NCBI GenBank assembly: GCA_018268995.1
Contig: JAFDVL010000035.1
Coordinates: 34,239-79,802, forward strand
Origin: Acidobacteriota bacterium
Lineage (GTDB): Bacteria; Acidobacteriota; Blastocatellia; RBC074
Reading direction: 5' to 3'
Length of the DNA: 45,564 nucleotides
Shown here piece after piece: positions 25,346 to 33,983 of this stretch. The notes below the pieces were generated by a model, which was given only the letters and a program-made list of their open reading frames with translations, was not told the DNA's origin and made no database searches. The position numbers were made by a program, and so were the translations under genes. Within the stretch, counting starts at the first letter, position 1. Each line of letters starts with the position of its first letter.

Positions 25346-26713
25346 CTACATCATAACCTCTAAATTTGGCGCTGCAAACCTTCCAACATTCGGCAGCACG
25401 ATTGATAAATCACTTCGTGCCACGCCAAACCACAAGGCCAGTGTGGCGGCATATTGATCACTTGCAATGGTGGGAATCCATCGTCCCAGTTCCGTGTCAT
25501 CTGGCCCGCCGATCACTTGCGTAGGAAACTGGCCATACAATTCCCCGCCCTTAACCGCATCGCCTAAAACCAGATGATGATTGCCCCAGCCGTGATCAGA
25601 GCCTTTGCCATTGCTGCGGAATGTACGCCCGAAATCAGACATCGTAAATGTCGTGACTTGCGCTGCGACACCTAGCTCAACCGTGGCGTCATAAAAGGCT
25701 CGCAGCGCCTGACTGACCTGGCGTAGAAGCGGGGGATGTTCAGTCAGTTGATCGCCGTGTGTATCAAAGCTGCCGAGCGAGCAAAAGAAAATTTGTCGCT
25801 TCAATCCAAACGCCGTCCGTGCGGCAATCAGGCGCGCAATCATTTTCAGCTGTGCGCCTAAGGTTCCAGCAGGAAATGGCGTTTTGAGACTGACATTTGC
25901 CAGCGCAGATTTCACGATTTTGTCAGCTTCGATGGCGCGCTTCATGACACGAGCGTATTCCGTTTCAAATAAGCCCGGATGCTCCTGTGCCAGCAATTCA
26001 CGAAACGCACGCGAAACCGGATCAGCCCTTGCACTCAAGCTCACATTGGCAAGTCCAAGACTGCCGCTGGCAGGGGAAATCTGATAGGGGACAATTGTCT
26101 TCCCCACCTGAAATACATTCGCGCCAGACACTGAAACAGACATCGAAAGCTGCGCGTTCGCATTCAGCGAATCCATCAAATCGGCCACACGCCCACCCCA
26201 ACCTGTTCCGGCGGCTAATTCATCGGGTCGGCTATTTGACCAAACGGTCTGCTGGTCAGAGTGAGAGAAAAGATTGCGCGGCAATTTCGCCCGTTTGGAT
26301 AGATACATCTGCCGCGTAGTCGGTTCGATCAGGGGGCCGACATTTGCCACCAGCGCCAGTTTCTTTTGCTGAAATAAGCTTTGCAGTTCCGGCCAATGCG
26401 GCGTCAACCCAAATTCGCGCCCCTCACTCTTGCCGAGCGTAATTGGTAGCAATTGCGATTGCGGAAGCGCGAGCGCACCGCGTTGCGCTGCATAATTTTT
26501 GTACTCGCTCTGGCTGCGCGGAATCAGGCAATTATCGCCATCGTTGCCGCCATAAAGAAACAAACAAACCAGCGCTTTGTAATCCTGTGCTTGTGGAACT
26601 GCCGCAGCCACACGGGCAAAATCGCCAACAACAGAATTCATCGCAGGCGCACCCAGGGCAGCACAGACTGATTGATGGAGAAATGTTCGACGCGTAGCTT
26701 TCATAAACGTCAT
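25346..26713 (-). CDS. DUF1501 domain protein, Tat-exported
   Basis: A 455 aa protein of the DUF1501 family, related to sulfatases/alkaline phosphatase-type folds, of unknown activity. The leader has a twin-arginine motif (ATRRTFLHQS) so it should be exported folded. Family patterns include KALVCLFLYGGNDGDNCLIP, SDQQTVW near residue 150, LGSFDTHGDQ and MSDFGRTFRSNGKGSDHGWGNHHLVLG. The ATG at 26713 overlaps the stop of the DUF1800 gene by four bases; an ATG at 26704 is an alternative. DUF1800 and DUF1501 genes are regularly paired, and the overlap here indicates translational coupling. The pair is common in Planctomycetes, Acidobacteria and Proteobacteria, and I do not assign a function. Confidence 0.9.
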   Translation of the reverse strand: MTFMKATRRTFLHQSVCAALGAPAMNSVVGDFARVAAAVPQAQDYKALVCLFLYGGNDGDNCLIPRSQSEYKNYAAQRGALALPQSQLLPITLGKSEGREFGLTPHWPELQSLFQQKKLALVANVGPLIEPTTRQMYLSKRAKLPRNLFSHSDQQTVWSNSRPDELAAGTGWGGRVADLMDSLNANAQLSMSVSVSGANVFQVGKTIVPYQISPASGSLGLANVSLSARADPVSRAFRELLAQEHPGLFETEYARVMKRAIEADKIVKSALANVSLKTPFPAGTLGAQLKMIARLIAARTAFGLKRQIFFCSLGSFDTHGDQLTEHPPLLRQVSQALRAFYDATVELGVAAQVTTFTMSDFGRTFRSNGKGSDHGWGNHHLVLGDAVKGGELYGQFPTQVIGGPDDTELGRWIPTIASDQYAATLALWFGVARSDLSIVLPNVGRFAAPNLEVMM

Positions 26714-29241
26714 TTTTGCACGACGAATTCTTTTGAGGTCGCAATCAGATAAATCGCAGCGCGCAACCGTTCGCCTGGCAAATTGGGATTGATGTCAGAT
26801 ACAGCCTTGATCAAAGTCCCCTGCATTGGCTTTGACATGGCCCCCGCCATCAACAACAGATTCAGTTGATTTATGAGTTTGGCCGGATCATTCGCCCAGC
26901 CGACAAAGCCCGAAAAATCGAAGGTCACGGGATAGCCCAGCCAACCGCCGTAGCCGCCATACAACATGCCAAAAAGGAAGTTCGCATTGCCAATCACCGC
27001 TGTTTCATTGGTCAATTTGAATTCCGGCGAAGCGATTCCGGCGTTGGCAATCGCCCCCGGCATTACATAGTCCGGCTCGAAAAAATTGAAGACACTTGGC
27101 GCACGCAATGGACTTTGGCCCAGTTCGTTTTCAGCCGAATCCACGTACCAGATGCGATAGCGCCCGCCGCCTGGCTGTGCGTGAAATGCGCGCAGCAAAT
27201 GTGCCCAGCGCAACACAGGTTCGCGTAATTTGCTAGTGACATTCTCGCTGGGTATTTTGCGCGCTTCAGGATCAAGCAGGATGGCTTTGATAACGGCTTT
27301 CAGATCGCCACGCACACCTTTGCCATTGTCATTGAACGCGGCAGCAACACGGCGCACATAACCAGAAGTGGGGTTGCTCGTCACCAGTCGTTGAACGAGT
27401 TGCCTGCCAATGAAGGGGCCAACATTCGGATGATTGAAAATATTGTCCAATGCGGCTTGCAAATCTTTTTCCGGCGTTTGCCCGGCGGGAATTTTTACCC
27501 CATTCAGCAATTGTTTCTCACCCGCAGAATGCCGCGACGGCCACGATTGCATTGGCAAATCCCAGTAATATTGCACAGGTGGATTCGGCCACGTGCGGTC
27601 ATCACGAATCGCGTTGCCGCCCCAGTTCCATCCCGTAAAGACTTTGGCAAACCCCTTCACTTCGTCCTGACCGTAAGTCGGTATGGGGTTGCGCTTCGCA
27701 TCCAGCTTCAGCGTCCCGTCCTGCTGAAGTTGATACAACCCAATCGAAAACAGTTGCAGGATTTCGCGAGCATAGTTTTCATTGGGTGTGCGGCCTGTCG
27801 CGAGGTCTTCTTTGTCGCTGGCCATCAGATCCAAATAACGCCCCATCGCCGGATGCAACGTAACATCTTCGAGCAGTTGCCGAAAATTACCGAAGGCGTT
27901 TTTGTTCAGCGTGTCCAGATACGAAGCGAGTGCGTATGGCTGGCTATCCAGCATCCCGCCAAGTTCTGAGACAACGAAAATTTGCGAGAGCGCGAACGTC
28001 ACGCGTTGGCGCAATTGATCGTGCCCCGTTAAAGCCTGCGTCCAGAAAGATTCTCTGGCATGTTGATTGAAGATATTCTCGCCCGCATCGCGCAGTTTGT
28101 TGAGAAACTCCTGATGCGAATGGACAGGCAATGCAAATTGTTCGTTGATCCATCGGGCATATCCTTGGTGACGCACATCTGCAATCTCTCGCATCGTCGG
28201 CCCATAGCTTGCTTGCAGCAAAAAACGGGCAGCAGCATTGTTTTCATTGCTCAGTTCCAACAGTGGCCAGGTGGAGGGGGAATACGTCTGTGATGCGGGG
28301 TAGAAATACTGGCGCGGGACGATTTGCGCTGGTTGTCCCGCGTAACGCCAGCGCAGTTGGGCAGCAGCATTCCCAGCCGCTTCAAAATACTCCAGACGCA
28401 AATCGTACTTGCGGCCTGCGACCATTGAAATCGGTGTGCTGTTTTGCTCACGTTTACTGCGCTCGCTCCAGTTATTGATAACCAGTTGATGATCCACAAA
28501 CAATCGCGCGCCATCGTCGCTTGCCGTCGTAAAAACAATGTCCCCCGTAATCGGCGCTTGAATTTGTCCAGTCCAACGAATCGAAAAAGAATCCGCACCA
28601 ACACCTGCCACAGGGCGATTCCGGCCCCAATCGAAATCTATGGCTGCATCTATGCGATGAAGCGCAGGCGTTCCGGTTAGATCAATGTTCGGATAAAAAT
28701 CCGCGCGCAAACCAGTGCCATTGCCGGGAGCGGGTTTCGGAATTTTGATCGGATTTCCAGTAAAAAACTGGCCGGACGGAATCAGCTGACGCGGCTGTCC
28801 CGGATACGTCCAGAACAGTCGCAACGTTGCCATCGTGGTCTTTTCAAAATACTCAACCTTGAGAGAATACTTTTTTCCGGCAATGAGATTGATCGGCTGG
28901 CTCTCGTTGTAGACAGGATCATGGACTGTCCAGTTATCTATAATTTTTTCCCCGTTTATCCACACCCGCACTCCATCATCGCTGTAGGTCGTGAACGTGT
29001 AATTGCCTGTTACAGGCGCTGACAATTGGCCTGTCCATCGAACGGAAAAATTATCATTTTGGATACCTGTCAGTGGTGAGTTGAATCCCCATTCAAAATC
29101 TATAGTTTTGTCTATGCGCATCCGTGCGACACGGCCCGTGAAGTCAGCGGAGTTGAAATATTCGCCTGTCAATCCGTCACCCTGTGCCCAAGCAGGCAGA
29201 GAGAGCAGCCAACACAAGCCACAAACCAAACTGATTTTCAC
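26710..29241 (-). CDS. secreted PA14-PA14-DUF1800 protein
   Basis: An 843 aa secreted protein. The start is GTG at 29241: GGAGG (29246-29250 on the plus strand as CCTCC) lies four bases upstream, and translation then begins directly with a signal peptide (KISLVCGLCWLLSLPAWAQ). The longer frame to an ATG at 29316 is an artefact of repeat E. Two PA14 domains follow (about residues 22-165 and 175-315), each with the RIDxxIDF-WG, FSxRWTGQ and SDDGxRxxx pattern of carbohydrate-binding PA14 modules. The rest is DUF1800, with YARWINEQF, RVTFALSQIF, NENYAREILQLFSIGLY and GWNWGG. The downstream DUF1501 gene is translationally coupled. A role in handling polysaccharide at the cell surface is a guess from PA14. 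Confidence 0.9.
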   Translation of the reverse strand: MKISLVCGLCWLLSLPAWAQGDGLTGEYFNSADFTGRVARMRIDKTIDFEWGFNSPLTGIQNDNFSVRWTGQLSAPVTGNYTFTTYSDDGVRVWINGEKIIDNWTVHDPVYNESQPINLIAGKKYSLKVEYFEKTTMATLRLFWTYPGQPRQLIPSGQFFTGNPIKIPKPAPGNGTGLRADFYPNIDLTGTPALHRIDAAIDFDWGRNRPVAGVGADSFSIRWTGQIQAPITGDIVFTTASDDGARLFVDHQLVINNWSERSKREQNSTPISMVAGRKYDLRLEYFEAAGNAAAQLRWRYAGQPAQIVPRQYFYPASQTYSPSTWPLLELSNENNAAARFLLQASYGPTMREIADVRHQGYARWINEQFALPVHSHQEFLNKLRDAGENIFNQHARESFWTQALTGHDQLRQRVTFALSQIFVVSELGGMLDSQPYALASYLDTLNKNAFGNFRQLLEDVTLHPAMGRYLDLMASDKEDLATGRTPNENYAREILQLFSIGLYQLQQDGTLKLDAKRNPIPTYGQDEVKGFAKVFTGWNWGGNAIRDDRTWPNPPVQYYWDLPMQSWPSRHSAGEKQLLNGVKIPAGQTPEKDLQAALDNIFNHPNVGPFIGRQLVQRLVTSNPTSGYVRRVAAAFNDNGKGVRGDLKAVIKAILLDPEARKIPSENVTSKLREPVLRWAHLLRAFHAQPGGGRYRIWYVDSAENELGQSPLRAPSVFNFFEPDYVMPGAIANAGIASPEFKLTNETAVIGNANFLFGMLYGGYGGWLGYPVTFDFSGFVGWANDPAKLINQLNLLLMAGAMSKPMQGTLIKAVSDINPNLPGERLRAAIYLIATSKEFVVQK

Positions 29242-29245
29242 AACG

Positions 29246-29250
29246 CCTCC
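29246..29250 (-). promoter_or_regulatory. Shine-Dalgarno site that fixes a GTG start
   Basis: On the minus strand this is GGAGG, four bases before the GTG at 29241. It decides the start of the PA14-DUF1800 gene in favour of GTG, over an ATG at 29316 that lies in repeat E and has no ribosome site. Confidence 0.8.
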
Positions 29251-29289
29251 TATCGGGGCAATGGCATTGAATTCAGAGTGGGCCGCCCA

Positions 29290-29362
29290 ATGTACGACAG
29301 GCGGCTCGCCTGTCACGGGCCGAAAAACCGCAGCGGCGACAGGCGAGCCACCTGTCGTACAT
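29290..29362. repeat. inverted-repeat element, family E
   Basis: Arms 29290-29315 and 29337-29362 are inverted copies with about two mismatches. Each has foot GTAC followed by the hairpin GACAGGCG-GCT-CGCCTGTC (one arm has a mismatch in the stem). Further out, CAATGGCATTGA (29259-29270) pairs with TCAATGCTATTG (29371-29382) with one mismatch. It lies in the promoter region of the DUF1800 gene, between it and the S66 peptidase gene on the same strand. Confidence 0.92.
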
Positions 29363-29437
29363 CGCTTACTTCAATGCTATTGTCCTAGCGGGGGAGAAAA
29401 ATGGGGAGTGGTAATCATACGCAAGCGAAAACGGAGA

Positions 29438-30481
29438 TCAAACCGCAAACGCAGATTCTTTGATTTCAAGTGTTCCCTTGTCCGCATCCATCGTGGCCAT
29501 CACGCCCAACGGCAATGTCAGTTGATCGTCCGTATGCCCAAACGTCAACCCATAAAACACTGGCACGGTCAGCGGCTTCAGCATCGCGTCCAGAACTTCG
29601 CCCAACGAAAAGTTAGAGCCAAGCGAGGGTTTGAAATCGCTGGGGCCGCAATCTACACATTCGCCAACGACAATGCCAATGGCATCTTTGAATTTTCCGG
29701 CGAGGAGCAGTTGTGTCAGCATTCGATCAATGCGGTAAGGCTCTTCGCCGATGTCTTCGATCAGCAGGATCTTGCCGCGACAATCAATCTCATACGGCGT
29801 TCCCATCAACGTTGAAATCAACGTCAGATTGCCACCAATGATCGGTGCAGTCGCCGTGCCGGGACGAATCGTACGTACTGGATGCTTCGGGCGAATTTGA
29901 TTTGTTTCTGGCGGATTGGCGAGCAGTCCGAGCGGCTTCGATTCAAACAGCGCGCGGCGAAAGTGCTCCTGCGAATACGGCGTAAATTCTGACAGCATAT
30001 TTGGGCCATGAAACGTGACAAGTCCCGCATGTTTATTGATCGCCAAATGCAATGCAGTGATGTCGCTGTACCCCAAAAGGACTTTCGGATTTCTGCGGAT
30101 CAAATCGTAATCAATGCGATCCAGCAAATGTTGCGCACCATATCCACCACGCAGGGCAAACACCGCGTCCACGTCTGAATCCCGAAACATCGCGTGCAAA
30201 TCGTCCAGTCGTTCTTCAGGCGCAGAGCCGAAATAACCAGCTCGCCGCCCAACGTTTTTTCCGACTTTGACTTTGAAGCCAAAAAATTTCAGCGCGCGAT
30301 CTGCCATTGCCAGGCGATCAGGATCAGTGGTTGGCGTGGCGGGCGTAATCAGTCCAACCATTGCGCCAGGCTGTAATTTCCGGGGTTTGATAAGCTCAGA
30401 AGATTTCTTTTGGGCAGCGGTTTCTACAGTTGTTAGGGTAATACCCGCGCCTAATCTGGCGAGAAAATTCCTGCGTTTCAT
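29438..30481 (-). CDS. S66 family peptidase (LD-carboxypeptidase)
   Basis: A 347 aa serine peptidase of family S66 (LdcA/MccF group). LdcA removes the terminal D-alanine from tetrapeptides during murein recycling. Markers are GAMVGLITPATP at the mature start, FALRGGYGAQHLL, the nucleophile Ser in LLGYSDITALH, Glu in ILLIEDIGEEPYRIDRML and His in GLTFGHTDDQLTLPLG, forming the Ser-Glu-His triad. The N-terminus MKRRNFLARLGAG looks like a weak Tat signal, so it may be exported, unlike cytoplasmic LdcA; MccF-like detoxification of peptide antibiotics is an alternative role. AGGAG lies eight bases before the ATG. It diverges from the SET gene across only 40 bases, which also hold AACTC-ctgat-GAGTT (30487-30501). 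Confidence 0.9.
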   Translation of the reverse strand: MKRRNFLARLGAGITLTTVETAAQKKSSELIKPRKLQPGAMVGLITPATPTTDPDRLAMADRALKFFGFKVKVGKNVGRRAGYFGSAPEERLDDLHAMFRDSDVDAVFALRGGYGAQHLLDRIDYDLIRRNPKVLLGYSDITALHLAINKHAGLVTFHGPNMLSEFTPYSQEHFRRALFESKPLGLLANPPETNQIRPKHPVRTIRPGTATAPIIGGNLTLISTLMGTPYEIDCRGKILLIEDIGEEPYRIDRMLTQLLLAGKFKDAIGIVVGECVDCGPSDFKPSLGSNFSLGEVLDAMLKPLTVPVFYGLTFGHTDDQLTLPLGVMATMDADKGTLEIKESAFAV

Positions 30482-30521
30482 TTGCGAACTCCTGATGAGT
30501 TAGTGTAATTGTTCGGTCAAC

Positions 30522-30977
30522 ATGAAATCCAAAACTAAACTATCTACCCTAGAAACAAAAGAGCAATCCCTCGCGCCCGGTATCGAAGTCAAAACCTCAC
30601 CAATTGATGGCAAGGGATGTTACGCAACTCGATTTTTCCGCAAGGGCAATCGTATCGCCGAGTATATCGGAGAACGCATTTCTCGCCGCGAAATCAAGCG
30701 TCGGTTGCAGGGGGCCCACCGCATTCATATTTGCGCGATTGATTCTTACTGGGCGATTGACGGCAATGTGGGCGGCAATGGAACGCAATACATCAATCAT
30801 TCCTGCAACCCGAATGGCGATCTGAAAATCATTGATGGCCGAATTTACTTTTACGCCCTAAAAAACATTTATCCCGGCGAAGAGATCACGTTGGATTACA
30901 TTTCGTCCTGGCACGATGACCAGACCAGATGCAGTTGCGGTGCGCCGAGTTGTCGGGGAACAATCAACAAAATATAG
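30522..30977 (+). CDS. SET domain protein, putative lysine methyltransferase
   Basis: A 151 aa protein that is almost entirely a SET domain with a post-SET zinc motif. It should transfer methyl groups from S-adenosylmethionine to a lysine side chain. Visible motifs are GKGCYATRFFRKGNRIAEYIGE, NHSCNPN (residues 92-98), which binds the cofactor, and EEITLDY (120-126) with the active-site Tyr. The C-terminal CSCGAPSCRG (Cys137, Cys139, Cys144) is the post-SET motif that closes the active site. SET proteins are mainly eukaryotic but occur in scattered bacteria; the substrate here is unknown and could be ribosomal or nucleoid protein. No Shine-Dalgarno sequence is obvious, suggesting a leaderless or weakly translated message. 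Confidence 0.88.
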   Translation: MKSKTKLSTLETKEQSLAPGIEVKTSPIDGKGCYATRFFRKGNRIAEYIGERISRREIKRRLQGAHRIHICAIDSYWAIDGNVGGNGTQYINHSCNPNGDLKIIDGRIYFYALKNIYPGEEITLDYISSWHDDQTRCSCGAPSCRGTINKI

Positions 30978-31084
30978 CATCGTTGCAAAGTCAGCGAGAT
31001 TGAAAGTCTTGCGCGTCTGGAAGAAATCAGCCATTGGCGAATGACGGCACCTGCTCTCACATTTCAAGATTCGCTGACTTTCAG

Positions 31085-31325
31085 GGCTTATTCAAAGTAG
31101 TTTTTTTCTGGTCATCAAAGATGACAAATAGTATAGCGTAGCGAGCATCGCTACGTTGCAGCCAGAAAAAATTCCCGTCGCCGAAGGTGACGAACCGCCT
31201 GACGGCAAGGTACGACGCCTTCAGCGTCGAAACGGTTGCGGCTCAGGTTCGTAGGGTGGCGCTCACAGCAGTTCGCTTGACCCTATGCTATTTTGTGGGT
31301 CGCCGTTGGCGACTTTGAATAAGCC
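31085..31325. repeat. long structured repeat element, family I
   Basis: A 241-base element bounded by the perfect 14-base inverted repeat GGCTTATTCAAAGT (31085-31098 and 31312-31325). Inside are an inverted pair TTTTTTCTGG/CCAGAAAAAA (about 31102-31111 and 31162-31171) and several short palindromes: GTCATC-aaa-GATGAC, CGTAGCG-agcat-CGCTACG, GTCGCC-gaa-GGTGAC, CGACGC-cttca-GCGTCG and GTCGCC-gtt-GGCGAC. It fills the middle of the 480-base gap between the SET and glycosyltransferase genes; I see no gene in the remainder. Confidence 0.82.
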
Positions 31326-31457
31326 GCACGCCGACTCTCAAGACTCAGACTTTCTTAGACCTTCCCAATCGCGGTTGTGGTAAGATCGCGCTGACGATTG
31401 CCGCAAGGTGAATTGCGCCCCTCCCAAAATTTCGCCCTGTCCCGTTTTTAAGTCTTA

Positions 31458-33617
31458 ATGAAACGAGTATCTCAGCTTCGCGCTTCTGCGCCCGTTCGCA
31501 ACGATGTTGCCAACGCCTCTCCGCTCATACTTATCGTCGGCCTCACGATTGCGTTACTGGTTTGCGCGGCCATTTTCTTTTCGTATCGTCAACAGGATGT
31601 AGGGCGGTTGCCAATCCTAATGGGCGACTTCCTCAGCGCCTTTGGACGTGAGCCAATAATGGGCTGGACAGCCTTGGGCGGCAGTCTGATGAGCCTGTTG
31701 ATTGCGGTGTTGATTGTGCTTTCCTGGTTCGGCCTTGGCACAATTGCGATTCGACTGATCGCCCCTGAAACCAATGCCTATGCACTAAATGTCAGCTGGC
31801 AATTGGCGATTGGGGCAAGTTTGTGGTCATTGCTGTGGTTTGCACTCGGCACTGCGAGTCTGTACCGCAAATCTGTCGCCATCGTCGCGCTGCTGGCAGG
31901 ACTGGGTCTGGGCATTTGGGCCATGGCAAAATCCTGGCAGGAAAAAGGGTGGGTCAGCCGCGAACAAGCGCAGGCAAGCTGGTTGATGCGAACAGGATTT
32001 GTGCTCCTTGCCTTTCCGCTGCTGATGGGGTTGATTGCTGCGCTGGCAGAACCAACCGGCAAAGATGCATTGGTGTATCGGCTGGCGGTTCCGAAAGCCT
32101 ATTTGGCAGCGGGCGGCATTGTAGATGTCACAACCAATGTCTATTCGTTTCTCGCGTTCGGGGCAGAGATGAATGGCGTGTGGGCCATGTTGCTGGGCAG
32201 TTTCGTCAATCCGAATGTAGCCGAATCAGCATTTGGCGCGGTGGCGTTTGCCTACCTGCCAGTGCTGTTGCTGGCGACGTATGGTTTGGCGCGGGATTGG
32301 CAGCTACGGCGCGAGTGGGCATTCATCGCTGCATTTCTGGTCGCCACGATTCCCAGCTTTTATCAGGTTGCCGCTAATGGTTATGTGGATCATTCGCTGG
32401 CGCTTTACATCATCCTGGCGGTACATGCGGCAGGCAAATGGTGGGCAACCGAACAACGCGCAAATTTGATTTGTCTTGCCTTCGCGTTAGGCAGCGCGCT
32501 GGCGATCAAATTCATCGCGCTCTTCGCTTTTTTCCCGCTGTTTGTGATTGTCCTCTTCAAAGCTCGTGCGGCGCAGAAAATGAATGCACAGGCGGCGAAT
32601 GCGCTACTGCTGAACGGGCTGGGGGCAATTGTGCTGGCAGGGTTACTGGCCAGCCCCTGGTACATTCGCACCTGGGTCCGAACGGGCAGCCCGGTCTATC
32701 CGTTTTACGCGCATCTCTGGAATGGTAGTTCCCCCAATTGGGATGCTGATCGTTCTCGGCTATTTCAAATGTGGGTGGCGCGCTATGGCGGCGAGCAGAA
32801 AAACATTGTGGATTATCTGGCCGCCCCGCTGAAGCTTTCCTTTCAGGCACAGCCGGAATTCCCTGCCAATTACGATGGCGTAATTGGCATTGCGATCTTG
32901 CTGGGACTGCCGTTGTTGGTGTGGGGAACGCGGCGTTTGATTCTGAGTGAGGAAATTAAAATTGCATTGGCAGTCGCAGGTGGATGGTATTTATGCTGGT
33001 TGTTCACCAGTGAACAATTACGTTTTTTATTACCAGCGCTGCCGCTCTTAATCGTAGCCATCGTACTGGTGTCGTCCCAACTCGCCATCGCGCAAAACCT
33101 TCTGCAATGGATGTGGATCACAAGTGCCTTGCCGGGACTGTTGGTCATTTGCGCATGGTTTCTGGAACAAAATCCTCTGCGCGTTGTTATGGGCGGAGAA
33201 CCGCGCGAAGACTATCTGACGCGGCGGCTGGATCATTATCCATACTACAAAGTCATCAATCAGGATTTGCCGAATACCGCGCGTGTCTGGCTCATCAATA
33301 TGCGCAATGACACTGTGCATTTAGAGCGTGACTATTTCGCAGATTATGTTTTTGAAGATTACACGATAATGAAATTGGTGCAGCAAGCCACAGATCTTTC
33401 TGATCTACGCACACGGGTGAAGGCAATGGGAATCACACATATTCTGGTGCGGCACGATGTTCTGTTGGACTATCAACGCACGCCCATTGTGGATGAACGA
33501 AAATCCGAAGCTGAGAATCAAGCCAAGCTCCAAATGCTGAAGTCGTTTTTGACGGAAGGCCCCAAAGTGCTGAAAAGCGATACCAAGTTCATGCTGGTGC
33601 AACTGGAAAGACTATAA
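31458..33617 (+). CDS. polytopic membrane protein, GT-C type glycosyltransferase-like
   Basis: A 719 aa membrane protein with a dozen or so hydrophobic segments, an arrangement like the GT-C glycosyltransferases (PMT/ArnT, GT39 and GT83), which use lipid-linked sugars on the periplasmic side. The segment EPTGKDALVYRLAVPKAYLAAGG (first loop, about residues 195-217) holds the acidic residues and the H/RLxxPK pattern seen in this group. ANGYVDHSLALY and SALAIKFIALFAFFP lie in later helices. The C-terminal 120 residues form a soluble domain ending in ITHILVRHDV and KFMLVQLERL. The N-terminal 20 residues are basic and cytoplasmic. It stands alone between two repeat elements; the sugar and acceptor are unknown. 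Confidence 0.78.
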   Translation: MKRVSQLRASAPVRNDVANASPLILIVGLTIALLVCAAIFFSYRQQDVGRLPILMGDFLSAFGREPIMGWTALGGSLMSLLIAVLIVLSWFGLGTIAIRLIAPETNAYALNVSWQLAIGASLWSLLWFALGTASLYRKSVAIVALLAGLGLGIWAMAKSWQEKGWVSREQAQASWLMRTGFVLLAFPLLMGLIAALAEPTGKDALVYRLAVPKAYLAAGGIVDVTTNVYSFLAFGAEMNGVWAMLLGSFVNPNVAESAFGAVAFAYLPVLLLATYGLARDWQLRREWAFIAAFLVATIPSFYQVAANGYVDHSLALYIILAVHAAGKWWATEQRANLICLAFALGSALAIKFIALFAFFPLFVIVLFKARAAQKMNAQAANALLLNGLGAIVLAGLLASPWYIRTWVRTGSPVYPFYAHLWNGSSPNWDADRSRLFQMWVARYGGEQKNIVDYLAAPLKLSFQAQPEFPANYDGVIGIAILLGLPLLVWGTRRLILSEEIKIALAVAGGWYLCWLFTSEQLRFLLPALPLLIVAIVLVSSQLAIAQNLLQWMWITSALPGLLVICAWFLEQNPLRVVMGGEPREDYLTRRLDHYPYYKVINQDLPNTARVWLINMRNDTVHLERDYFADYVFEDYTIMKLVQQATDLSDLRTRVKAMGITHILVRHDVLLDYQRTPIVDERKSEAENQAKLQMLKSFLTEGPKVLKSDTKFMLVQLERL

Positions 33618-33624
33618 ATTGAAA

Positions 33625-33750
33625 ACCACGGGGAGCCGGGGAAAAAGAGGTAGGTAACAGCCTCACATTTGGCGCGCTTTTATTGCGCAGCCACCTCTTG
33701 CCATTACCTTCGGGTCCTCTAGTCCAGTGGCTCCTCGTGTCCCCCGTGGT
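33625..33750. repeat. imperfect inverted-repeat element, family H
   Basis: The ends ACCACGGGG (33625-33633) and CCCCGTGGT (33742-33750) pair, followed inward by GGAGCC/GGCTCC and GAGGT/ACCTC segments, with insertions on the right side, so the two arms have diverged. An inner GCGC-rich hairpin (33671-33688) is visible. It begins eight bases after the glycosyltransferase stop. The rest of the gap to 33983 shows no gene that I can support. Confidence 0.65.
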
Positions 33751-33983
33751 ACTCGTGCGCGCGAACAAGCCACAATCCAATATGGGCCTGTTCACGTGGT
33801 CGCTACTCATTGCCATTTTCGTGGCGTCTTAAGCTGAAAAAATGATTGCTCAATCAGGTAGCAGGTCAACTTGTTGCCAGTGTGATGAGGATTTGTGGAT
33901 CCGCCGCCCGGCATAGTAGCGATGCACCCCGGACACTGTCAATCAGCTTTTGCCGAACCTGTTGCGCAGCCACTAAAAACCCG

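Noticed and set aside
27391..27969. 192-codon open frame on the plus strand
   Set aside because: It is antisense to the DUF1800 domain and has the composition of a shadow frame.
29259..29382. Insertion sequence with terminal inverted repeats
   Set aside because: The element is only about 120 bases, encodes nothing and shows no clear target-site duplication; a REP-like pair fits better.
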